Shown piece by piece: positions 42,175 to 50,472 of a stretch of 64,000 nt of DNA. A program made the position numbers and the translations under genes. Numbering within the stretch: the stretch's first letter is position 1; each line of letters opens with the position of its first letter. The notes under the pieces were generated by a model. It was not told where the DNA came from. It made no database searches and saw only the letters and a program-made list of their open reading frames with translations. The stretch is from CAIMWS01 sp964409245 (lineage in GTDB: Bacteria > Verrucomicrobiota > Verrucomicrobiia > Limisphaerales > UBA1319), in NCBI GenBank assembly GCA_964409245.1, contig CAYPCQ010000019.1, positions 1 to 64,000 of the forward strand, in the 5' to 3' direction.

Positions 42175-42380
42175 GCGGGCAGTGTCAACATGCCTGGAAA
42201 ACAAGTCAAGTTGATGCCTGCGGGGTGATCCCCCACAAGGTTCCAATCCTGGCGGCGTTTTTTGAGTTGTTCAAAGGCTTTGGAAGATTCATGTGCCGCT
42301 ACAGGTTGGGGTGTTGGTTGGAATGCTACAATCAGTTGGGGTCTGGTATTTTTCTTACGCCTTGGATGGTTCTGCTGGCC

Positions 42381-42411
42381 ATAAAAAATGCCGGGCTGGT
42401 CGAAGCCCGGC
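42381..42411 (-). terminator. Intrinsic terminator after the EF-hand gene
   Basis: GCCGGGCT (42390-42397) and AGCCCGGC (42404-42411) form a perfect 8-bp stem with a 6-base loop. In the minus-strand direction the stem is followed by ATTTTTTAT. It lies 64 bases after the EF-hand stop. The rest of 42175-42474 shows no gene. Confidence 0.85.
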
Positions 42412-42474
42412 AGCACCTAAAATCAGTCCTCCGGCCGGAGCTGGGGCCGGCCTGGTCCCTTCAGCAAAGGCACC

Positions 42475-42828
42475 TTAATTGGATTTCTTATTTTTTTTGG
42501 AGCTTTTGCCCGTGCTGCTCTTCTTTCTAAGATCTTCCTTCATGGCCGCTTTTTCCTCGGCATCCAGTTTGCCATCCTTGTTCTTGTCGTATTTCTTGAG
42601 CTGTTCTTCGCGTTGTTTCTTCTGGTCGGCCTTCCAAGCGGCTTTCTCCTGATCGTCCAATTTGCCGTCGCCATTCTTGTCGTATTTTTTCAGGACAGCG
42701 GCAGGAACCGGTTTCTCTTGGGCGCCTTCTTTCTTGGCGGCCGGAGCGCTGGCATCCGCTGCCGGGCAGTTCAAAGCCCAGGAAAGACTAAGACAAGCGG
42801 CGATCAAAACGATTCGTTTCATATTCAT
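42475..42828 (-). CDS. Secreted EF-hand calcium-binding protein
   Basis: 117 residues with a signal peptide (MNMKRIVLIAACLSLSWAL). Two EF-hand loops are clear: Asp-Lys-Asn-Gly-Asp-Gly-Lys-Leu-Asp-Asp-Gln-Glu (about residues 49-60) and Asp-Lys-Asn-Lys-Asp-Gly-Lys-Leu-Asp-Ala-Glu-Glu (about 80-91). The rest is Lys/Glu-rich helix and a basic Ser/Lys tail. Such small EF-hand proteins are frequent in planctomycetes and verrucomicrobia, role unknown. It is divergent from the dcw operon. Confidence 0.87.
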   Translation of the reverse strand: MNMKRIVLIAACLSLSWALNCPAADASAPAAKKEGAQEKPVPAAVLKKYDKNGDGKLDDQEKAAWKADQKKQREEQLKKYDKNKDGKLDAEEKAAMKEDLRKKSSTGKSSKKNKKSN

Positions 42829-43086
42829 TTAACTCTCAATCTGTTAGCATCCGATTTTTGTTGGTCTTGGACCTGTCCGTAACCTTCAGTTTTTCAGCCT
42901 TACCGTCAAGTTTGTTCGGATAGCCGATCTGGCGGCAAGCGTGGGAAATCCCTCCCCAACCGTTTTCACAAACACGGCTTAAGAATTAGACGAATCAGCT
43001 CCGGAAAATGTTACAGAAGAACCTTTTTTGGCGGTTGAATAGGTTCGGGAGAAGAAGGGGGCAGGTGGGTGCAGAAACAGGGGGGT

Positions 43087-43117
43087 TGTGGATAACATGT
43101 GAATAACCTGTGAACAA
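43087..43117. promoter_or_regulatory. Three DnaA-box-like direct repeats spaced 11 bp
   Basis: TGTGGATAA (43087-43095), TGTGAATAA (43098-43106) and TGTGAACAA (43109-43117). Read on the other strand they are TTATCCACA, TTATTCACA and TTGTTCACA. The first two fit the E. coli consensus TTATnCACA exactly and the third has one change. Starts are 11 bp apart, near one helical turn, so DnaA could bind as a row. An AT-rich stretch (AATATTTTCATATTTA) follows, then the dcw promoter about 43 bp downstream. Confidence 0.7.
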
Positions 43118-43159
43118 GTCCGGCGAGTGAAATATTTTCATATTTAGCGCATTTGAGAG

Positions 43160-43216
43160 TTGACGGTTGTGTGGGGGTTTGTGGTATGAATTGGGTTGTT
43201 TTGGGGGAAAGTGGGT
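43160..43216 (+). promoter_or_regulatory. dcw promoter overlapped by MraZ-type TGGGN repeats
   Basis: A TTGACG -35 (43160-43165) and a TATGAA extended -10 (TGnTATGAA, 43185-43190, spacing 19) precede mraZ. TGGGG at 43172, TGGTA at 43182 (degenerate), TGGGT at 43192, TGGGG at 43202 and TGGGT at 43212 occur with a period of exactly 10 bp (5-base spacers). E. coli MraZ is known to bind TGGGN repeats with 5-base spacers and to repress its own operon. The sites cover the promoter and the early transcribed region, consistent with autorepression. Confidence 0.8.
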
Positions 43217-43242
43217 ACGCACGCTCCCAAAGCACCTAAAAA

Positions 43243-43710
43243 ATGTCAGCCACCAACGCCAGTGATCTGTACTGCTCGCAGTATCGTCATGCTCGTGACG
43301 ATAAGGGACGCCTGCAGGTGCCGGCGCGTTGGCGCAATGGGGAGGCTGAAACGTGTTTGATGGTGATCGAGTGGAAGGAATGGATCGATGCCAATACGTC
43401 CCATCCGTGTTTGCTGGTGGTGCCACCCGCGGTTTGGGAGCGCTTGGTTGAATCCCTGAAAGCCCTGCCATTCGGAGATCCGATATCCCAGAAAAAGCGG
43501 CGTCTGGTTGGCAAACGATCCCAGCGGGTGGCGATCGATAAAGCCGGGCGGATCAATATTCCGGATGAAATGCTGCAGAAGGTGGGCATTCAAAAAGAAG
43601 CCATCTTTGTCGGGCTGCTGGACCGTTTCCAGATTTGGGATCCTGATCGTTACAAGGAGATCGATAGCGAGGACGATAAATTCGAGGCGGAAGCATTCCA
43701 ATCATTATAA
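43243..43710 (+). CDS. mraZ: Transcriptional regulator MraZ
   Basis: 155 residues with two AbrB-like swapped-hairpin halves. Their signatures are Arg-Asp-Asp-Lys-Gly-Arg-Leu-Gln-Val-Pro (about residues 18-27) and Ile-Asp-Lys-Ala-Gly-Arg-Ile-Asn-Ile-Pro (about 99-108). First gene of the division cluster, a DNA-binding autorepressor in other bacteria. TGGGN repeats with 10-bp period lie directly upstream. The next gene starts 10 bp after its stop. Confidence 0.93.
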   Translation: MSATNASDLYCSQYRHARDDKGRLQVPARWRNGEAETCLMVIEWKEWIDANTSHPCLLVVPPAVWERLVESLKALPFGDPISQKKRRLVGKRSQRVAIDKAGRINIPDEMLQKVGIQKEAIFVGLLDRFQIWDPDRYKEIDSEDDKFEAEAFQSL

Positions 43711-43720
43711 GGCGGCAGTT

Positions 43721-44215
43721 ATGAAATTGTTACAGTGTTTACAGGTGGGGCAGGCGTTGATGAGCGTAGGCAACGGAGGCAGATACCGGATGCGCGACCA
43801 GAACTGCCTGCCAAAGTTCAACCGGCAGCTCGTCCTGGATTTGAACAGCCGGCCCCTTGAGCCAGCTCCGGCCGTTTTGGATTTGAAGCCGGAGGCTCCT
43901 CCGGCTCCTTGCTCCGGAGCGCGCCTGGATGGGCCGGTGGCGCCAATCCCCCATACGACGCCCCCCAAGTTCCGATCCTCGGCCCGGGCCAGCGGCCCCC
44001 TGCGGCAGGCCGAGTTGTCGCTGGAAAATGTGAAAGTGGTCTGCAATGACCTGCGGGACAGCGATGTGGCGCTGGTGATCAAGCGCAATCGGCCGGTGGA
44101 GACCGGATCGGTCTCCAATCCGCGGCTGACCACCCCCCCCGCGCCGCGGCCGTGGCTGAGCTGGCTCGGCAACGTGCTGGCCCGTTCCTCCCGTTCCCTA
44201 TCCTCCGCGCAATGA
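43721..44215 (+). CDS. Unknown protein between mraZ and rsmH
   Basis: 164 residues from ATG 43721; the frame opens earlier but would overlap mraZ. The product is Pro-rich and probably disordered in its middle (Pro-Leu-Glu-Pro-Ala-Pro-Ala, Pro-Glu-Ala-Pro-Pro-Ala-Pro). One conserved-looking patch reads Leu-Ser-Leu-Glu-Asn-Val-Lys-Val-Val-Cys-Asn-Asp-Leu-Arg-Asp-Ser-Asp-Val (about residues 98-115), and Trp-Leu-Ser-Trp-Leu lies near the end. No signal peptide or membrane segment. The textbook dcw order has rsmH directly after mraZ, so this is an extra member of the operon with unknown role. Confidence 0.72.
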   Translation: MKLLQCLQVGQALMSVGNGGRYRMRDQNCLPKFNRQLVLDLNSRPLEPAPAVLDLKPEAPPAPCSGARLDGPVAPIPHTTPPKFRSSARASGPLRQAELSLENVKVVCNDLRDSDVALVIKRNRPVETGSVSNPRLTTPPAPRPWLSWLGNVLARSSRSLSSAQ

Positions 44216-44222
44216 ATGGCTG

Positions 44223-45161
44223 GTGAATACTTTTACCCACATTCCGGTCATGCTATCCGAGGTGCTCGCCGGGCTTCTGCCGAAGCCGGGGGGGCGTTAC
44301 CTGGATGGCACAGTTGGGGGTGGGGGACATGCCCGGGCCATCCTGGAAGCCAGCTCGCCATCGGGCTGGTTATATGGATGCGACCGGGATGCGGAAGCCA
44401 TTGCGGCGGCGAACAGCTGCTTGCAGCCATTCCAGGGACGTTTTGAGATCCGCCACCAGAGCTTCACGGCATTGGAGGGATGGATACCGCGGTACAGCCT
44501 GGACGGGGTTTTATTGGACTTGGGGGTCAGCTCGGCCCAATTGGACCACCCGGAGCGGGGATTCAGCTTCCAGGTGGATGCGCCGCTGGATATGCGGATG
44601 GATGCCCGGCAATCCCTGACCGCCGCCGAGGTGGTTGCCCAATATGCCCCGGATGAGCTGGCGCGGATTTTCTGGGAATACGGCGGCGAGCGGGAATCGC
44701 GGGCGATAGCGCGCGCCATTGATCGCGAGCGGCAAAAATGCCCGATCCGGACCACCGGCCAACTGGCGGCGCTGGTCAGCCGCCGGAAACCCCGTTTCGG
44801 ACGCGGCGCCCATCCGGCGACCAAAGTATTCCAGGCCTTGCGCATGGAAGTGAACGATGAATCAGCCAGCCTGAAAAAAGGCCTGGCCGCCGGCTGGGCA
44901 GCCCTGGCCGCCGGGGGGCGCATGGTGGTGATCACTTTCCATTCGGGTGAGGACCGGGAGGCCAAGCAATTCAGCCAGACCCATGCCCGTGATTATCGCG
45001 TGGTGGGGGAGGTGGATCTGCCGGAATTCCGCACCGACTGGCGGCCCGATCTGAAAATTCTGACCAGGAAAGCGCTCAAACCGTCCGAGGCGGAAATCCA
45101 ATCCAATCCCCGGGCGCGCAGCGCACAAGTCCGTATTTGGGAAAAGACCTATGTTACTTAA
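44223..45161 (+). CDS. rsmH: 16S rRNA (cytosine(1402)-N(4))-methyltransferase
   Basis: 312 residues starting at GTG 44223. SAM-binding motif Tyr-Leu-Asp-Gly-Thr-Val-Gly-Gly-Gly-Gly-His (about residues 26-36). Further family segments are Leu-Asp-Leu-Gly-Val-Ser-Ser-Ala-Gln-Leu-Asp, Gly-Phe-Ser-Phe, Leu-Asp-Met-Arg-Met-Asp and Lys-Val-Phe-Gln-Ala-Leu-Arg. The segment Thr-Phe-His-Ser-Gly-Glu-Asp-Arg has Gly where Leu is usual. It modifies ribosomal C1402. The 3' end overlaps ftsL by 11 bases. Confidence 0.93.
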   Translation: MNTFTHIPVMLSEVLAGLLPKPGGRYLDGTVGGGGHARAILEASSPSGWLYGCDRDAEAIAAANSCLQPFQGRFEIRHQSFTALEGWIPRYSLDGVLLDLGVSSAQLDHPERGFSFQVDAPLDMRMDARQSLTAAEVVAQYAPDELARIFWEYGGERESRAIARAIDRERQKCPIRTTGQLAALVSRRKPRFGRGAHPATKVFQALRMEVNDESASLKKGLAAGWAALAAGGRMVVITFHSGEDREAKQFSQTHARDYRVVGEVDLPEFRTDWRPDLKILTRKALKPSEAEIQSNPRARSAQVRIWEKTYVT

Positions 45162-45594
45162 TCGAAGCCAGCCCGTCCGGGCTTTTCGCATTGGCCTGGG
45201 CATGCCTTGGTTGTTGTCGCTGCTCCTGGGGAGCATCGCCGGGGTGGGATACGTGGGGGAGAAATACACGGTTTATACTCTGGGACAGGATAAGAAACGC
45301 TGCGAAAACCTCCTGGACGATGCGTGCCACAAAACGGCGCGCCTGCGGGTGGAGCTGGATACCATGCAAGTGCCGCGCACTTTGGAGAGCCGGATCAAGG
45401 AATTGAACCTGGGGCTGGTCCAGCCGCAACCGGAACAAATCCTGCGGCTGGTTGAGCCAGCAGCGGGTGGAACTGCCAGCCATTCCGGGCCGGAACCTTT
45501 TGTCAACCAGGGGGCGGGCGCGCAACCGGCACGTCCGCAAGCCCAGGCGAGTTACGCCTTGGCGCCCGCGATGCGCAGTTCCCTGCCGCGTTAG
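45151..45594 (+). CDS. ftsL: FtsL-like divisome protein
   Basis: 147 residues. A short cytoplasmic start, one membrane segment (Pro-Trp-Leu-Leu-Ser-Leu-Leu-Leu-Gly-Ser-Ile-Ala-Gly, about residues 19-33) and then a coiled-coil-like region (Gln-Asp-Lys-Lys-Arg-Cys-Glu-Asn-Leu through Ser-Arg-Ile-Lys-Glu-Leu). The C-terminus is low-complexity. FtsL is too divergent for firm sequence proof, but place (between rsmH and ftsI), size and topology all fit. FtsL links FtsQ/B to FtsWI. Confidence 0.7.
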   Translation: MLLNRSQPVRAFRIGLGMPWLLSLLLGSIAGVGYVGEKYTVYTLGQDKKRCENLLDDACHKTARLRVELDTMQVPRTLESRIKELNLGLVQPQPEQILRLVEPAAGGTASHSGPEPFVNQGAGAQPARPQAQASYALAPAMRSSLPR

Positions 45595-45619
45595 CACTAA
45601 TTATATATTAAATTGAATC

Positions 45620-47527
45620 ATGGATTACCCGCTCCAAAACCGCCGGCTGCTGCTCGTCACTTTCCTGACGATACTGGCTTTCTGCGGATTGGCCTACCGG
45701 CTGGTGGATTTGCAGGCGTTTCAGCATGAGGATCTGCGCAAGAAAGCCCAGGCCAATACGATCCGGACTTTTTTCTGGGAGCCCCGCCGGGGCGATGTGC
45801 GGGATATCAAGGGCAACCTGATGGCTACCAGCCGGCAGGTCAAAACCATCTGTGTGGATCCCACCCTCATCTGCAACAACAATGTGGGGAACCACCAGGC
45901 TGAGGTGGCCCGCGCCTTGGCTCCCCTCCTGGGCATTCAGGAGAGCGAATTGCTGAAACAGCTGCAAATCCAATACCTCACCAACCAGTCCGGGCAGTTG
46001 GTGCCGGACCGTTACGTCATTCTCAAGCGCAAGGTGAAAGTCGAAGATTGGGAAAAGGTGCGGGCCCGCATCAATGATTTGTCGTTTGGCACTGATGAAA
46101 AAACCGTTCCCAAACGCCTGCGGCCCTATTACCGGGCGCTGCGGCAGCGTTCAGTCTTTGCCGAAGACGCCCAGCTCCGGGAGTATCCCAATGGCCGCCA
46201 GGCTGCGCATGTGATTGGATACGTGGGGGTTGAGGAACGCAAGGCCAACAAGGGTTGGGTCATTGAGACCTCCGGGAAAGATGGCTTGGAGCTGACTTTG
46301 AATGGCTCATTGACCGGAGTTCGAGGCTGGCGGGTAACGGAGCAGAACGAACACAAACAGGAGTTGGTGGTTTACCGGGAGCAGGATGTCAATCCCCGGC
46401 CCGGTTTGACGGTAGTATCCACCCTGGATCTCGGCCTGCAGAACATCGTCGAGACCGCGCTGGAAGAAGCCATGCAAAAGTATTCGCCCATCAGCGCGTC
46501 GGCCATTGCGGTGCGGCCGCGAACCGGGGAGGTCGCGGCCCTGGCGGTGCTGCCCAATTATGATCCAAACGATCCCTCCAAATACGATCCGGAGTGGCGG
46601 CGCAACCGGGCCATCACGGATTTGAATGAGCCTGGAAGCACGTTCAAGGTCGTGGCTGTGACCGGAGCGCTGAACGAGCATGTGGTTAATCCTGCCACGG
46701 TTTTCGACTGTGAAAACGGAAAATTCTTTTACGCCGGCCGCCTGCTGCACGATACCCATCCCTACGGAGAGCTGACCGTGGAACAGGTCATCACCAAGTC
46801 CTCCAACATCGGGGCGGCCAAGATCGCTTTGGCGCTGAACCAGGAGCGCTTCCGCTCCTACATCACGAATTTCGGTTTTGGCTGCCAGACCGGGCTGCCG
46901 CTGCCGGGCGAGCGGCAGGGGACGGTGCATCCGCTGGCGGCCTGGAACAAGCTTTCCATCACGCGGGTGGCGATGGGCCAGGAAGTGGCGGTGACGCCGC
47001 TGCAAATGGCGATGATGATGAGCGCGATTGCCAATGGCGGGCGGTTGATGCGGCCGATGCTGGTCAACCGGTTGGAGGATGAAGAAGGGCGGGTGGTGGC
47101 CCAATACCAGCCGCAGGCGATCCGCACCGTGTGCACGCCCGCGACGGCCCGGATGATGATTGAGGCTCTGAAAACGGTGGTGACCACCAACGGCACCGCC
47201 CGCAAAGCCCGGCTGGCCAATTACACCGCGGCGGGAAAAACCGGCACCGCCCAGAAATCCGCCGGCAAGGAGGGGTATTCAAACCAGCATTTCAGTTCGT
47301 TCATCGGGTTTTTCCCGGCGGACAACGCGGAATTGTGCGTCGCGATTTTCCTGGATAATCCCCACCCTGTCTATTTTGGCGGTGAAACGGCGGCGCCGGT
47401 TTTCAAGGCCATCGCCGAGCGCGCCGGCAATTATCTGAACATCAAGCCTGAGTTCATCGCGGTGGAGAGCCTGGAAAATTCCCCGCACGCCAGCGCGCGG
47501 GAGGCGGCGGTGGCGGCCACCGACTAA
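45620..47527 (+). CDS. ftsI: Division transpeptidase FtsI (penicillin-binding protein 3)
   Basis: 635 residues with an N-terminal membrane helix (about 10-28). The transpeptidase motifs are in order: Gly-Ser-Thr-Phe-Lys (catalytic Ser about 340), Ser-Ser-Asn (about 394) and Lys-Thr-Gly-Thr-Ala (about 539). The N-terminal pedestal domain contains Pro-Arg-Arg-Gly-Asp-Val-Arg-Asp. It crosslinks septal peptidoglycan with FtsW. The 25-bp spacer from ftsL is AT-rich (TTATATATTAAATTG), unusual in this GC-rich operon. Confidence 0.93.
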   Translation: MDYPLQNRRLLLVTFLTILAFCGLAYRLVDLQAFQHEDLRKKAQANTIRTFFWEPRRGDVRDIKGNLMATSRQVKTICVDPTLICNNNVGNHQAEVARALAPLLGIQESELLKQLQIQYLTNQSGQLVPDRYVILKRKVKVEDWEKVRARINDLSFGTDEKTVPKRLRPYYRALRQRSVFAEDAQLREYPNGRQAAHVIGYVGVEERKANKGWVIETSGKDGLELTLNGSLTGVRGWRVTEQNEHKQELVVYREQDVNPRPGLTVVSTLDLGLQNIVETALEEAMQKYSPISASAIAVRPRTGEVAALAVLPNYDPNDPSKYDPEWRRNRAITDLNEPGSTFKVVAVTGALNEHVVNPATVFDCENGKFFYAGRLLHDTHPYGELTVEQVITKSSNIGAAKIALALNQERFRSYITNFGFGCQTGLPLPGERQGTVHPLAAWNKLSITRVAMGQEVAVTPLQMAMMMSAIANGGRLMRPMLVNRLEDEEGRVVAQYQPQAIRTVCTPATARMMIEALKTVVTTNGTARKARLANYTAAGKTGTAQKSAGKEGYSNQHFSSFIGFFPADNAELCVAIFLDNPHPVYFGGETAAPVFKAIAERAGNYLNIKPEFIAVESLENSPHASAREAAVAATD

Positions 47528-47536
47528 GGATGCGGC

Positions 47537-49021
47537 ATGCAATTAAAACAGCTCATGGCAAAGATCAAGACCCTGGCGGTGGAAGGCTCCATCGACTCCG
47601 AGGTCACCGGCATCTGCTATGACTCGCGGCGGGTCACGCCGGGCATGCTGTTTGTGGCCATTCCCGGCCAGCGGACCGATGGGCACCAGTTCATCCAGAA
47701 CGCCATCGAACGCGGAGCGGTGGCGATCGTTTATGAGCAGAATGGTTTTCTTCCCCACCGGGCGGCCAAAATCAAGGTGGAGGATGCCCGGCAGGCGCTG
47801 GCCCAGTTATCCGCCGCCTTTTACCGCCGGCCCAGCCAGCAGTTGAAAATGATCGGGGTCACGGGGACCAACGGCAAAACCACCGTGGCCTTCATGATCA
47901 AGCACATCCTGGAATCCGCGGGCCACAAGACAGGCCTCCTGGGCACCATCCGGTATGAGATCGGCGAGCGGATGATCCCCGCCCAGCGCACCACCCCGGA
48001 GGCGCTGGAAATCCAGCAAATGCTGGCCCAGATGGTGCGGGCCGGCTGCGAGGCCTGCGTGATGGAGGTCAGCTCCCATGCGCTGGAGCAGAAACGGGTG
48101 TGGGGGATTGAGTATGATGTGGTGATCTTCACCAACCTGACCCAGGATCATTTGGACTACCATGGCAGCATGGAGGCCTATTACGAGGCCAAGAAAAAGC
48201 TGTTCACCCAGTGGTTCCCGCAGGACAAATCCAAGACCGCCGTGATCAACATTGACGATGCCTTTGGCCAGCGGCTGGCCACCGAGGCGGATGTCCGGAT
48301 CAAGGTCGATTACAGTTTGGGCGGCGAGGCGCAGATCCGGGCCGGGCAAATCCAGCTGGCGGGTGAGGGCACGCGGATGCAGGTGCAGGTGGCCGGGGCG
48401 TCCTTCCCCTGCCAGCTGCCGTTGATCGGGCGGCACAATGTATATAATGCGCTGGCGGCGGTGGGGGCCGCCCATGCCCTGCGGGTGGCCGCCCCGGACA
48501 TCCAATCCGCCCTGGCGGGGATGCCGGCGGTTCCCGGCCGGCTGGAGCGCATCCGGGGCCGCCAGCCTTTCAACGTGGTGGTCGATTACGCCCACACCGA
48601 CGATGCCTTGCGGAATGTGCTCACCACGCTCCGGGAAATCACCCGGGGCCGGCTCCTGCTGGCCTTCGGATGCGGAGGCAACCGGGATGCCGGCAAGCGT
48701 CCCAAGATGGGGGAGGCCGCCGCGCGCCTGGCCGACTACAGCCTGATCACCAGCGATAACCCGCGCAAGGAATCGGCCGCCGCCATCGCCGCCGCCATCG
48801 AAGCCGGCTACCGCTCGGTGCGTGGGGAGGCCTGCCGGATCGAATTGGACCGCCGGCGGGCCATTGATGAAATCATCCGGATGGCCCAGCCGGGAGATAC
48901 CGTATTGATCGCCGGCAAAGGCCACGAAACTTACCAGGAATTCGAGGACACCATTGTGCCTTTCGACGACCGGGTTTACGCGCTCGAAACTTTGGAAAAC
49001 CTGGGCTACACCCACCCGTAA
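47537..49021 (+). CDS. murE: UDP-MurNAc-tripeptide ligase MurE
   Basis: 494 residues. P-loop Gly-Val-Thr-Gly-Thr-Asn-Gly-Lys-Thr-Thr (about 109-118). The amino-acid specificity motif is Ser-Asp-Asn-Pro-Arg (about 405-409), the DNPR version that selects meso-diaminopimelate. Family parts such as Val-Met-Glu-Val-Ser-Ser-His-Ala-Leu and Leu-Asp-Tyr-His are present. It adds the third residue of the stem peptide. ATG 47537, 9 bp after ftsI. Confidence 0.95.
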   Translation: MQLKQLMAKIKTLAVEGSIDSEVTGICYDSRRVTPGMLFVAIPGQRTDGHQFIQNAIERGAVAIVYEQNGFLPHRAAKIKVEDARQALAQLSAAFYRRPSQQLKMIGVTGTNGKTTVAFMIKHILESAGHKTGLLGTIRYEIGERMIPAQRTTPEALEIQQMLAQMVRAGCEACVMEVSSHALEQKRVWGIEYDVVIFTNLTQDHLDYHGSMEAYYEAKKKLFTQWFPQDKSKTAVINIDDAFGQRLATEADVRIKVDYSLGGEAQIRAGQIQLAGEGTRMQVQVAGASFPCQLPLIGRHNVYNALAAVGAAHALRVAAPDIQSALAGMPAVPGRLERIRGRQPFNVVVDYAHTDDALRNVLTTLREITRGRLLLAFGCGGNRDAGKRPKMGEAAARLADYSLITSDNPRKESAAAIAAAIEAGYRSVRGEACRIELDRRRAIDEIIRMAQPGDTVLIAGKGHETYQEFEDTIVPFDDRVYALETLENLGYTHP

Positions 49022-49026
49022 AACCC

Positions 49027-50472
49027 ATGGAACCCCGCACTCTCCAATACCTGGCTGAGGCCGCCGCCGGCGCGGTGGCGAAGGGCCAGCCAGCCTTGCT
49101 GGTGGAGGGCATTTCCACGGATTCCCGGCAGGTCCGGCCCGGGGATTTGTTTGTGGCGCTGGCGGGCGACCGCTTTGACGGCCATGAGTTCATCACCCAA
49201 GCCGCCGCCCTGGGGGCGCGGGCGGTGCTTACCGATGGCCGGCCGCTGCCCGGACTGCCCGGGTCCTGCGCGCGGATCGTGACCGATAATCCGCGGGCGG
49301 CCCTGGGCCGGATCGCCGCGCGCTACCGCCGGGATTACCGGCCCCGGCTGGTGGCGGTGGGGGGATCCAACGGCAAAACGACCACCAAGGAACTGGTGGC
49401 CTCCGTGCTGGCCCGGCGGTTCGCTGTGATCAAGAGCGAAGCCAGCTACAATAACGACGTCGGGGTTCCGCACACGCTGCTCAAGCTGGGGCGGGAGCAC
49501 CAGGCCGGGGTTTTGGAGGTGGGCACCAACCACCCGGGCGAACTGGCGCCGCTGGTGGATATGGTCCAGCCCGAGTTCGGCGTCATCACCAGCCTGGGGC
49601 GGGAACATTTGGAATTCTTCAAGGATCTTGACGGGGTCGCCGCGGAGGAGGGCTGGCTCGCCCAACAGCTCCCTGCGCAGGGTGTGCTGTTCACCCAAGG
49701 CGACCCCGCTGTGATGACCCAGATCGTGCGCCGGGCGGCCTGCCCGGTGCAAAAAGTGGGCTTCCTGCCGGGCAATGACTGGCGGGCCACCGAGGTCCGG
49801 GTGGGGCCGGAAGGCACTGATTTGCGGGTGGCCGCCGCCCGGGGGGAATACAGCGGCCAGTACCAGATACCGATACCCGGACGCCACCACGCGGTGAACG
49901 CCCTGCTCGCCATCGCCGTGGGCGCCGAAATGGGGCTGGATCCGGAGGAGATCCGGGCCGGCCTGGCCGCGGTGACACCGCCCAGGATGCGCTCCCAGAT
50001 GCGCCGCGGCAGGGGAATCCTGCTGCTGGACGATTCTTACAATGCCAATGCGGACTCCATGGCGGCCGCCCTCGAAACCTTGCGGGATCTCCCCTGCGCC
50101 GGCCGCCGGGTGGCGGTGCTGGGGGATATGGCGGAATTGGGGGAGGAGGCGGAATCCGCCCATGCCGAGGTGGGCCGCCGGGCCGCCGAAACCGGCGTGG
50201 ACGCCTTGTTCACCGTGGGCCGCTGGGCTTCGGTGCTGGCCGGCGGGGTCCGTGCCTCGGGCCGGATCCCGGTATTTGAATTCGCCGAGGCCGGCCCGGT
50301 CCCGGAGGCGCTGCGGAGCTATTTGCGCGCCGGGGATCTGGTTTTGCTCAAGGCCTCCCGGGCAACCCGGTTGGAGCACCTGGCCGAGGCCATCTTACAG
50401 GAGCATTTGGGGGCCGGAGATCCACTCCGGCCTGCCGGAATTCAAGGAGGGGCCCCATGCTGTATTACTTAA
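49027..50472 (+). CDS. murF: UDP-MurNAc-pentapeptide ligase MurF
   Basis: 481 residues. P-loop Gly-Gly-Ser-Asn-Gly-Lys-Thr-Thr-Thr (about 112-120), then Ser-Glu-Ala-Ser-Tyr-Asn-Asn-Asp-Val-Gly and Leu-Asp-Asp-Ser-Tyr-Asn-Ala-Asn (about 335-342), typical of MurF. It adds D-Ala-D-Ala to the stem peptide. Its last 16 bases overlap the start of mraY. Confidence 0.95.
   Translation: MEPRTLQYLAEAAAGAVAKGQPALLVEGISTDSRQVRPGDLFVALAGDRFDGHEFITQAAALGARAVLTDGRPLPGLPGSCARIVTDNPRAALGRIAARYRRDYRPRLVAVGGSNGKTTTKELVASVLARRFAVIKSEASYNNDVGVPHTLLKLGREHQAGVLEVGTNHPGELAPLVDMVQPEFGVITSLGREHLEFFKDLDGVAAEEGWLAQQLPAQGVLFTQGDPAVMTQIVRRAACPVQKVGFLPGNDWRATEVRVGPEGTDLRVAAARGEYSGQYQIPIPGRHHAVNALLAIAVGAEMGLDPEEIRAGLAAVTPPRMRSQMRRGRGILLLDDSYNANADSMAAALETLRDLPCAGRRVAVLGDMAELGEEAESAHAEVGRRAAETGVDALFTVGRWASVLAGGVRASGRIPVFEFAEAGPVPEALRSYLRAGDLVLLKASRATRLEHLAEAILQEHLGAGDPLRPAGIQGGAPCCIT

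Noticed and set aside
43000..43240. Calling this region the chromosomal origin of replication
   Set aside because: DnaA-box-like repeats are present but no dnaA, dnaN, gidA or parAB genes are nearby and GC skew cannot be judged from 64 kb. Kept only as a regulatory-site finding.
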